Source: CAIPSZ01 sp038065015
GTDB taxonomy: Bacteria > Patescibacteriota > Patescibacteriia > PEXW01
DNA: 13,315 nucleotides
Assembly: GCA_038065015.1 (NCBI GenBank)
Contig: JBBTRU010000068.1
Coordinates: 1 to 13,315, forward strand
Direction of reading: 5' to 3'
In this document: in pieces, positions 1 to 6,643 of the stretch
Numbering within the stretch: the stretch's first letter is position 1
Layout of the letters: each line of letters begins with the position of its first letter
Program-made: the position numbers and the translations under genes
The notes under the pieces: generated by a model
Database searches by the model: none
Told to the model about the DNA's origin: nothing
Seen by the model: the letters and a program-made list of their open reading frames with translations, nothing else

Positions 1-1
1 T

Positions 2-205
2 GCAAAAGGGACCGATGCCATTGCTAGACTGGTTGCCGAACTCCACACTGTGACCATTGGGGGCGGCGGCGAAACCCTGGATGCCATTAACGAGCTGGGT
101 TTGAGCAAACAGTTCACCTTTCTTTCCACTGGCGGTGGTGCCATGCTCAAATTTCTTGAGGGCAAACCTTTACCTGGTCTTACCCCGCTTCTCCAAACCA
201 CCTAA
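2..205 (+). CDS. pgk: Phosphoglycerate kinase, C-terminal end (5'-truncated by window)
   Basis: This is the last 67 codons of phosphoglycerate kinase, the glycolytic enzyme that moves the acyl phosphate of 1,3-bisphosphoglycerate to ADP in the cytoplasm. The frame opens at base 2 and ends with TAA at 203-205. The recognisable part is the nucleotide-binding C-terminal domain: a glycine-rich turn (IGGGGETLDAI), then the family signature STGGGAMLKFLEGKPLPGL and a short tail. The usual family form is STGGGASLELLEGK.LPG, so the match is close. Enolase starts 5 nt after the stop, which suggests co-transcription. The N-terminal domain and the start lie outside the window. Confidence 0.94.
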   Translation, partial: AKGTDAIARLVAELHTVTIGGGGETLDAINELGLSKQFTFLSTGGGAMLKFLEGKPLPGLTPLLQTT

Positions 206-210
206 TACCT

Positions 211-1467
211 ATGGCATCACTTGCGTATCTCCACGCGTTAGAAATTCTAGATTCTCGCGGCAACCCAACTTTGCAGGTGACGGCCAAGCTGGATGATGGC
301 AGCACCGGCATTGCGGGTGTGCCATCGGGCGCTTCGACGGGCAGCCACGAAGCTTTGGAATTGCGGGATGGTGATGCGCAGCGTTACGGCGGCAAAGGCG
401 TTCGTAAGGCCGTTGATTTTGTAAACGGGAAAATTGCCGAGGCGCTCATTGGGACAGTCGTTGACGACCTTCGGACGGTTGATGCGGGGTTGCGCGCGCT
501 GGACGGTACGCCAAACAAAAGCGCGTTGGGTGCGAATGCAATACTCGGTGTATCCCTGGCTATTGCCCGAGCAGTTGCGGAAGCAAATGGAAAACCGCTC
601 TACCGGTTCTTGCAAGCGCATTACGGCTTTTCGCCCGCACAATTCCCGCGGCCGTTTTGCAACGTCATCAACGGCGGGGTGCACGCGCCAGATTCCGGTT
701 TAAGTTTTCAGGAATTCATGCTGGTGCCGCAGCAGGCCGCGTACCCAGACCAGCTGCGCTGCACGGCAGAAATATTCCATACGCTTGGTGCGGTCATCAA
801 AGGCCGGGCCCTCTCTACGCTCGTGGGTGACGAGGGCGGGTACGCGCCGAAAATGCATTCCAACGAAGAGCCACTGCAACTGCTCGCCGAAGCCATCCAC
901 ACGGCCGGGTATACGTTAGGGCAGGACGTGGTGCTGGCCATGGATGCCGCGGCTAGTGAATTTGCAAAACCCGACGGTACGTACCCGCTGGCTCTGGAAG
1001 GCAAGGGTTTGTCTGCCGAGCAGCTCACGGCGCTGTACGTCGAGTGGCACCAGAAGTACCACCTCGACTCCGTGGAAGATGGCCTGGCCGAAGACGACTG
1101 GGAGCACTGGCCGAGTCATACTGCCACCCTTGCCGCAGCCGGTATCCTCGCTGTTGGCGATGATCTCTTCGTGACGAACGTGGAGCGTTTACGCCGCGGC
1201 ATTGAGGCAAAAGTTGGCAACGCTATTCTCATCAAGGTCAACCAGATTGGGACGCTCACGGAAACCATCGAAGCCATTCGGCTGGCCCAGTCCAATGGGT
1301 ACAAGGTTATTGTGTCGCACCGCTCGGGCGAAACTGCCGACACCACCATTGCGGATCTCGCGGTGGCCGTGGGTGCGGACGGGCTCAAAGCTGGTTCCAT
1401 GAGCCGTGGCGAACGTTTGGCCAAGTACAACCGCTTGCTGGAAATTTGGGACGAAACCCATGGGTAA
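211..1467 (+). CDS. eno: Enolase (phosphopyruvate hydratase)
   Basis: Enolase dehydrates 2-phosphoglycerate to phosphoenolpyruvate using Mg2+ in the cytoplasm. The 418-residue protein is near the usual bacterial length of about 430. The N-terminal signature EILDSRGNPT is at 11-20 and the mobile loop VPSGASTGSHEA at 37-48. Mapped on E. coli enolase, the metal ligands are D245, E289 and D317, and the catalytic residues are E208 (VGDEGG), K342 (IKVNQIGTLTET), H370 (SHRSGE) and K393. H158 in the substrate loop is kept, although the usual acidic or Asn context there reads HAPDSG. No residue needed for catalysis is missing. The ATG at 211 fits the family start and lies 5 nt after pgk; no Shine-Dalgarno sequence precedes it. 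The gene overlaps the next start by 8 nt. Confidence 0.98.
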   Translation: MASLAYLHALEILDSRGNPTLQVTAKLDDGSTGIAGVPSGASTGSHEALELRDGDAQRYGGKGVRKAVDFVNGKIAEALIGTVVDDLRTVDAGLRALDGTPNKSALGANAILGVSLAIARAVAEANGKPLYRFLQAHYGFSPAQFPRPFCNVINGGVHAPDSGLSFQEFMLVPQQAAYPDQLRCTAEIFHTLGAVIKGRALSTLVGDEGGYAPKMHSNEEPLQLLAEAIHTAGYTLGQDVVLAMDAAASEFAKPDGTYPLALEGKGLSAEQLTALYVEWHQKYHLDSVEDGLAEDDWEHWPSHTATLAAAGILAVGDDLFVTNVERLRRGIEAKVGNAILIKVNQIGTLTETIEAIRLAQSNGYKVIVSHRSGETADTTIADLAVAVGADGLKAGSMSRGERLAKYNRLLEIWDETHG

Positions 1468-3025
1468 GCGCGCGCCCATTTTCAAACCGCAATTGCCGGT
1501 TGTCCTCGCGGTTATGGACGGGTGGGGGCTTGGCAAGCCCGGCCCTTGGAATGCCATTACCCAGGCCAAGACGCCAAATTACTCGGCACTGCTTCGGCGT
1601 TTTCCGAACACGGTCCTCGAAGCAGGCGGGAAGGCCGTCGGCCTTTCGAAAGGGCAGGATGGGAATAGCGAAGCCGGGCATATGAATATCGGTGCGGGTC
1701 GGGTGGTGCTGCAGGAAGAAGTGCAAATTTCCCGGGCCATTACCACCGGCGCGTTCTTTCGCAATCCGGCCTTCGTCCGCGCCAAGCGGCACGTGCAGAA
1801 GCACAACTCTACCCTGCACCTGGTGGGCATGATGGGGAATAACCAAAGCGCGCACGCCAGCCCCGACCACCTCTTGGCGCTGCTTACCTTTGCCCGGCTG
1901 ACAAAACTCCAGCACGTGGCGCTGCACATTTTTACCGACGGGCGCGATAGCCCGCGCTTTGCGGCAATAAAGATTTTAAAAAAGTTGGAACTGGAATTGG
2001 CGAACACCCGTATTGCTACCGTGACCGGGCGGTACTACGCCATGGACCGCGCGTTGCACTGGGGGCGCTTCCAGCAGACCTACGATCTCCTCACCCTTGG
2101 CAAGGGGTTGCGGGCCACGAGCCCGGAAGGCGCAATTCTTGAAGCGTACAACCGCAACGAGAGCGACGAATTCATCCAGCCCACGGTCGTGGTACCGGAC
2201 GGGCAGCGACCCAGCGTCATAAGTGACAACGACTCGGTGATTTTTTTCAACCTCCGAAGCGACCGGGCCCGGCAGCTGACGAAAGCCTTGGTCCAGCCGA
2301 GTTTTGCGGGTTTCCGCCGCAAGAAAATTGCCAAAAACTTGGTCTTTGTGGCTATGACTGACTTTGGCCCAGACTTACCCGGCGTGCTTACCGCCTACCC
2401 GAGTGCGGACATTGCCGATTCGCTGCCCATGGCGCTCAAGGCGTTTCGACAGCTGTACGTTTCGGAGAGCGAGAAGTACGCGCACATGACCTACTTTTTC
2501 AACGGCGGGTACGACCACCCGGTCGCGGGGGAAGATCGCATCCTCATCCCATCACCGAAAGTGGCCACGTACGATTGGCAACCCGCCATGTCGACAGCTA
2601 AGGTTACGCAGTACGTTGTTCAGGATATTCGGAAAGGCGCGCACGATTTTATTGCGCTCAATTACGCCGCCCCCGACATGGTGGCGCACACCGGTCACAT
2701 GCACGCTGCCGTCCGGGCGGTGGAAACCGTTGATACCGCGCTCGGCCGGCTAGCCCAGGCGGTGCGGGAGCGGCGGGGTACGCTCATTATTACGGCTGAC
2801 CATGGCAACATTGAAGAGCTCAAGAACGTGCGGACCGGCGAAGTGGATACCGAACATTCGGCTAATCCCGTGCCCTTCATCTTTGTGAACCAGCAATACC
2901 GCACGCTGGTGTTGAAGAAGCGCGGCAAACTGGCCGACATTGCTCCCACTATTCTGCAGTGCATGGGTGTGCCGCAACCAACCGCTATGACTGGGGCTAG
3001 CCTTATTCAACATCCCGATGCCTGA
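1460..3025 (+). CDS. gpmI: 2,3-bisphosphoglycerate-independent phosphoglycerate mutase, divergent paralogue 1
   Basis: This cofactor-independent mutase interconverts 3- and 2-phosphoglycerate through a phosphoserine intermediate, with two metal ions (alkaline phosphatase superfamily). Starting at 1460 it has 521 residues; an in-frame ATG at 1406 would bury 54 nt more in enolase and add a tail unlike the family. Nucleophile S70 lies in GQDGNSEAGHMNIGAGR. By alignment with Bacillus iPGM the metal ligands are D20, D406, H410, D447, H448 and H466, and the substrate residues are H132, R162, D163, R197, R203, R266, R269 and K339. All are present, so activity is likely. It differs from the classical type at two places: the loop around H132 reads NNQSAHASPDH instead of DGGVHSH, and MDRALHWGR replaces MDRDNRWER. 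The next gene encodes the classical form. The start overlaps the eno stop by 8 nt, with no Shine-Dalgarno sequence. Confidence 0.95.
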   Translation: MGKRAPIFKPQLPVVLAVMDGWGLGKPGPWNAITQAKTPNYSALLRRFPNTVLEAGGKAVGLSKGQDGNSEAGHMNIGAGRVVLQEEVQISRAITTGAFFRNPAFVRAKRHVQKHNSTLHLVGMMGNNQSAHASPDHLLALLTFARLTKLQHVALHIFTDGRDSPRFAAIKILKKLELELANTRIATVTGRYYAMDRALHWGRFQQTYDLLTLGKGLRATSPEGAILEAYNRNESDEFIQPTVVVPDGQRPSVISDNDSVIFFNLRSDRARQLTKALVQPSFAGFRRKKIAKNLVFVAMTDFGPDLPGVLTAYPSADIADSLPMALKAFRQLYVSESEKYAHMTYFFNGGYDHPVAGEDRILIPSPKVATYDWQPAMSTAKVTQYVVQDIRKGAHDFIALNYAAPDMVAHTGHMHAAVRAVETVDTALGRLAQAVRERRGTLIITADHGNIEELKNVRTGEVDTEHSANPVPFIFVNQQYRTLVLKKRGKLADIAPTILQCMGVPQPTAMTGASLIQHPDA

Positions 3026-4622
3026 CCCAATGCCGCAACCGCACGTTCGCCCGGTCGTCCTGCTCATCCTGGACGGTTGGGGTGTGGCGCAACCATCCCG
3101 AAGCAATCCGTACACCATTGCCAAGCTGCCGCGCTACGACGATTTGGTCGCGCACTATCCGGCTATGACCCTGCAGGCTTCTGGCGAATCTGTGGGCCTG
3201 CCCTGGGGCGAAATGGGCAACTCCGAAGTCGGGCACATGAACTTGGGTTCGGGGAAAATTGTGTACCAGAGTTTGCCGCGCATAAACCGTGCGATTGCGG
3301 ACGGCAGCTTTGTTACCAACGCAGCGTTCTTGAGTGCTATCGAAAATGCCAAACAGAAAAAATCGCGCCTGCACCTACTGGGTTTAGTCAGCTCGGGCGG
3401 GGTGCACAGTTTTAACGAGCACGCGTACGCGCTCTTGGAGCTGGCCAAGCAGCACGGCCTGACGGACGTATTTTTTCATGCTTTTCTGGATGGCCGCGAC
3501 ACGCCTTCGAAGAGTGCCGAAAACTTCATTGGCAAATTGCAAACGCACATCACGGAAGTTGGCATCGGGGCCATTGCAACACTTTCCGGACGCTTCTGGG
3601 GCATGGACCGTGATAACCGCTGGGAGCGGGAAGAAAAAGCGTACCGGGCCATGGTGTTCGGCGAAGCAACCGAGCGCGGCCCCGACCCCCTGGCGCTCAT
3701 CCGGGCTAGCTATGCCAAGGGCGTGCTGGATGAGGAATTTGCGCCCACCGTCATTACGGATGCCGCTGGAAAACCCGTGGGGAATATTCAGGATGGCGAT
3801 AGCGTGATTACCTTCAACTTTCGGCCGGACCGCATGCGGCAGCTTACCAAAGCGTTTGTCTTGCCCGGTTTCGAAAAGTTCAACCGCGGCGCGTACTTGC
3901 AGCACTTGGCGTTCGTGACCATGACCGAGTATGACAAGGATTTGCCGGTGACCGTGGCGTTCCCGCCCGAAGACATCCAGTCACCGGTTGCACGGGTGAT
4001 TGCGGATGGCGGGCTCAAGCAGCTGCACGTTGCCGAAACCGAAAAGTATGCTCACGTGACGTACTTCTACAATGGCGGCCACGAGCAAGCCTACCCGGGG
4101 GAGGTGCACGCGCTCATCCCCAGCCCGCACGTTTCGAGTTACGACCAGAAACCCGCCATGGCCGCGCGGGAAATAACCAACCGCTTGGTGGAAGAGCTGA
4201 ATACCGGGGCGTACAACTACTACGTCGTGAACTACGCCAACGCCGACATGGTGGCGCATACCGGGAACTTCCAGGCCACAATTGAAGCACTGGAGATTAC
4301 CGACGAGTGCCTGGGCCAGGTGGCCGATGCGGTACTGGCGGCGGGCGGCGTGCTGTACATTACCGCGGATCACGGCAATGCCGAAGAACTGCTCAACATG
4401 CAAACCGGAGCAATCGATAAAGAGCACTCTACCAATCCGGTGCCGTTTATTGCCGTGGCCGAACAGTGGAAAGACGCCTCGCCCTACCAGCTCCCGGGCG
4501 GCGTGCAGGCGCTCAACAGCGTGCAACCGGTGGGCATACTGGCCGATGTTGCCGTGACCGTGCTAGAAACGCTCGGTTTGCCCGTGCCCGAAGATATGAC
4601 GGGCCGGAACTTGCTCACCTAG
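3018..4622 (+). CDS. gpmI: 2,3-bisphosphoglycerate-independent phosphoglycerate mutase, classical type (paralogue 2)
   Basis: This is a second iPGM of 534 residues with standard family motifs. The N-terminal metal site is LILDGWG (D19) and the nucleophile S69 is in GEMGNSEVGHMNLGSGK. The substrate loop is SSGGVHS (H130), with FLDGRDTP (R160, D161), GMDRDNRWER (R198, R204), NFRPDRMRQ (R269, R272) and EKYAH (K343). The second metal site comprises D410, H414, D451, H452 (TADHGN) and H470. It is more typical than the upstream copy and carries a C-terminal insertion around 480-505. The ATG at 3018 overlaps the previous stop by 8 nt; an in-frame ATG at 3030 would remove the overlap and cannot be excluded. 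No Shine-Dalgarno sequence is visible. Two full-length copies side by side are unusual, since one enzyme normally suffices for the step before enolase. Confidence 0.97.
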   Translation: MPDPMPQPHVRPVVLLILDGWGVAQPSRSNPYTIAKLPRYDDLVAHYPAMTLQASGESVGLPWGEMGNSEVGHMNLGSGKIVYQSLPRINRAIADGSFVTNAAFLSAIENAKQKKSRLHLLGLVSSGGVHSFNEHAYALLELAKQHGLTDVFFHAFLDGRDTPSKSAENFIGKLQTHITEVGIGAIATLSGRFWGMDRDNRWEREEKAYRAMVFGEATERGPDPLALIRASYAKGVLDEEFAPTVITDAAGKPVGNIQDGDSVITFNFRPDRMRQLTKAFVLPGFEKFNRGAYLQHLAFVTMTEYDKDLPVTVAFPPEDIQSPVARVIADGGLKQLHVAETEKYAHVTYFYNGGHEQAYPGEVHALIPSPHVSSYDQKPAMAAREITNRLVEELNTGAYNYYVVNYANADMVAHTGNFQATIEALEITDECLGQVADAVLAAGGVLYITADHGNAEELLNMQTGAIDKEHSTNPVPFIAVAEQWKDASPYQLPGGVQALNSVQPVGILADVAVTVLETLGLPVPEDMTGRNLLT

Positions 4623-4625
4623 CCT

Positions 4626-6527
4626 ATGGATGCAGTTGCGTTACCCGTTGCCGGCCACGCGTTTGTGCGGCGTCACCATGCTCCGCGACGGTTACTCCTC
4701 CTCGTGCCGTTACTTGCGCTCGGGGTTGGCTTGGTATTGGCAAACCAGCCCCGTCCGACCTTTGCGTCGGCGGCGGGGAGCACTGGCCTTTCGTTAACCC
4801 AGCCGGCTACTTTCACTTTCACCTGGCCAGTGGCGCGCACTATCCGCTTAGCCATTTCCCCGCATGTGGATGGCGAACTTTCGTACGGCAACCCGCTTAC
4901 TGGCAACCGGCTTTTTCGCAGCATTACCTTTACCCCCGCGCTCACCTGGCAGCCGGACACTGCGTACCGCATTACCTTGAGTGATGTGGAGAGCGCCGTG
5001 CCAGGTTTGCAGCGCCTGGGTGAGTACAGTTTTAGCTTTACCACCGCCCCGACACCAGCAATTGCGAGCATCAGTCCCAGCCATGATGCCATACTAAATG
5101 CTGATTCTTCTTGGCGCGTGAGTTTGGACCGTCCGGTTGAGCGGACGTCGAATTTTACCTTTACCGTTTTACCGGATATGCCGGTGCGTAGCGGACTGAG
5201 CGAGGATGGCCTGCACTACGTGGTCATCCCGGTGCAACTGCTCCCGCAGGGGCAAGAGGTACACCTGCGCGTGCAGCGCACCGACCAGCGACTGGCTTTT
5301 GGCACGACCGAGGTTGCCGAGCAAGGCGAGCCAAGAGAAGTTGCCGCCCGGTCTTGGCCTGTCCGTGTTGCGCCGGGGGTAACCAATTTTTCTCCGCAAG
5401 GCACGAACGCAGCACTCACCGCGCCTATCAGCGTCACGCTTTCCGAGGCGACCGCGCTCGATACGTTTACCCAAGCCGCCGCCCTGAGCCCGGTGGTGGT
5501 CGGCGAGTGGCAGACTACCGACCAGCGGACGTTTACGCTCGCGCACGAACCTTTGGCCCAGCGCACCACCTACACGCTGCAGCTTGCAGGCACGTTGCGG
5601 ACCATTGACGGCGGCTTCCTCCCCGAGCGTGCGCAGAGCCAGTTTACTACGGTTGGGCCGGTGCTGCTGGCAGGTAGCACGCCCCGCCACAATGCGACCG
5701 GCGTATCGGTACGCAATGCCGTGCAGGTAACGTTTGACCAGCCGGTAGACCATGCCGATGCAATGCAACGTTTTCGAATTGCCCCCGCCGTCACCGGCAA
5801 AACGGCATGGCAGGGGAATACCCTCACGTTTACGCCGACCAGCACCTTTGCCTTCGACACCGCGTACGCCGTCACCTTTGCCAAAGGCGTTGTGGGCAGT
5901 GCCGGCTACCCGTCGGAGTCTGCACTGACCGTACGCTTTACCACCGAGCATGCCACGACCAAGCTGGCTGTGCCCTACCACCGCCAGGATCACGCGTTGA
6001 GCTGCGAGGTCGCCACGCTCGTCATGGCCTTGCGCTACCGCGGCGTGAGCATTGGTGAGCAAACCCTCATCGATGCAATTGGCTTTGACCCAACGCCGAA
6101 GAAGAATGGCGTATGGGGAGATCCCGACGTCGCTTTTGTGGGTGATATTGACGGCCAGCAACCGGGCACAGGCTACGGCGTGTACGCCGCGCCCATTGCG
6201 AAGGCCGGGAGCGCGTACCGGCCGACTCGCGTCCTCACCAATACGACGCTTGCCGACCTGCTCACCGAAGTGAAAGCGGGCAACCCGGTTATTGTCTGGG
6301 GCAATGCTGCGTCGGGCCGCCGGGTAGATTGGAAAACTCCAACTGGCAAAACCGTCCTCGCCATTGTCGGGGAGCACACCCGCGTGGTTATTGGCTACAC
6401 CGGTTCGGCGAGTAATCCGGCAACAATTATTACCCTGGATCCGCTCGTTGGAGAGAAGCGCTTTACGAAAACGGCTTTCTTGGCCGACTGGGCCTTGCTC
6501 GGCAATATGGGCGTCGTCGTGGAGTAA
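4626..6527 (+). CDS. Membrane-anchored surface protein: Ig-like (Big_5 type) repeats plus C39-family cysteine peptidase domain
   Basis: This 633-residue protein is probably exposed on the cell surface. A basic N-terminus (RRHHAPRR, 15-22) leads into a hydrophobic segment at about 23-39, an uncleaved anchor or signal peptide. Residues about 50-440 hold four beta-rich SbsA/Big_5-like modules. They show repeated features such as LTWQPDTAYRITL, TYTLQL and FTPTSTFAFDTAYAVTF, and modules end in FSFTT, SQFTT or VRFTT. Residues about 446-633 resemble Peptidase_C39_2: VPYHRQDHALSCEVATLVMA gives nucleophile C460, EHTRVVIGY gives H584 and TLDPL gives D605, so the Cys-His-Asp triad looks complete. The substrate is unknown; such domains can cleave peptides or cell-wall-associated proteins. 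The ATG lies 3 nt after the second mutase, so it appears to be the last gene of the glycolytic operon. The architecture is clear; the individual modules are less so. Confidence 0.82.
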   Translation: MDAVALPVAGHAFVRRHHAPRRLLLLVPLLALGVGLVLANQPRPTFASAAGSTGLSLTQPATFTFTWPVARTIRLAISPHVDGELSYGNPLTGNRLFRSITFTPALTWQPDTAYRITLSDVESAVPGLQRLGEYSFSFTTAPTPAIASISPSHDAILNADSSWRVSLDRPVERTSNFTFTVLPDMPVRSGLSEDGLHYVVIPVQLLPQGQEVHLRVQRTDQRLAFGTTEVAEQGEPREVAARSWPVRVAPGVTNFSPQGTNAALTAPISVTLSEATALDTFTQAAALSPVVVGEWQTTDQRTFTLAHEPLAQRTTYTLQLAGTLRTIDGGFLPERAQSQFTTVGPVLLAGSTPRHNATGVSVRNAVQVTFDQPVDHADAMQRFRIAPAVTGKTAWQGNTLTFTPTSTFAFDTAYAVTFAKGVVGSAGYPSESALTVRFTTEHATTKLAVPYHRQDHALSCEVATLVMALRYRGVSIGEQTLIDAIGFDPTPKKNGVWGDPDVAFVGDIDGQQPGTGYGVYAAPIAKAGSAYRPTRVLTNTTLADLLTEVKAGNPVIVWGNAASGRRVDWKTPTGKTVLAIVGEHTRVVIGYTGSASNPATIITLDPLVGEKRFTKTAFLADWALLGNMGVVVE

Positions 6528-6535
6528 GGTCTTTT

Positions 6536-6604
6536 TTGTCATTCCGACTCCCGCCACCGAGCGGGATGAACTCCGGGAGGAATCTCACATCCCAGCGTGA
6601 AAAA
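6536..6604. repeat. Probable interspersed REP/MITE-like palindromic element
   Basis: The spacer after the peptidase gene contains TGTCATTCCGACTCCCGCC and later GGAGGAATCTCACATCCCAG followed by CGTGAAAA. ATTCC at 6541-6545 is mirrored by GGAAT at 6579-6583, and TCCCG (6549-6553) by CGGGA (6574-6578). An inner perfect 6-bp hairpin TCCCGC/GCGGGA spans 6549-6566 with a 6-nt loop. From memory, non-coding repeats beginning TGTCATTCCGA and running into GGAATCTC are scattered through many bacterial and metagenomic genomes. The boundaries are approximate. No second copy exists in this window, so the repeat status is inferred. Confidence 0.5.
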
Positions 6605-6607
6605 GAG

Positions 6608-6635
6608 TTGACTTTTTTACTTCATACCGTACAAT
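6608..6635 (+). promoter_or_regulatory. Sigma-70-type promoter of the ABC transporter operon, apparently leaderless
   Basis: TTGACT at 6608-6613 (5 of 6 to TTGACA) and TACAAT at 6630-6635 (5 of 6 to TATAAT) are separated by 16 nt. Initiation would be expected about 6-8 nt downstream, at roughly 6641-6643. That puts the transcript start next to the ATG at 6644 and leaves no room for a Shine-Dalgarno sequence. Confidence 0.72.
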
Positions 6636-6643
6636 TTGTGCGT

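Noticed and set aside
1406..1459. Upstream in-frame ATG as start of the first mutase
   Set aside because: It would overlap enolase by 62 nt and add 18 residues unlike any iPGM N-terminus; the ATG at 1460 gives the family form.
1460..4622. The tandem mutases as one frameshifted or broken gene
   Set aside because: Each frame encodes a complete protein from the N-terminal metal site to the C-terminal DHGN and HS.NP motifs, so these are two whole genes.
5169..6557. Long open frame on the minus strand (462 codons) opposite the peptidase gene
   Set aside because: Its translation is rich in Arg, Gly and His with no recognisable motif, and the plus strand holds a protein with clear domains and an intact catalytic triad. 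Long antisense frames are expected in high-G+C coding DNA.
6528..6566. T-run at 6532-6537 near a hairpin as a terminator
   Set aside because: The T-run precedes the hairpin on the plus strand and no stable stem lies before it, while on the minus strand the run becomes A. The order does not make an intrinsic terminator for either strand.
6536..6643. Extension of the permease to a TTG at 6536
   Set aside because: The extra 36 residues are encoded by the palindromic element and by the promoter itself; MacB-type permeases begin close to the basic stretch before TM1.
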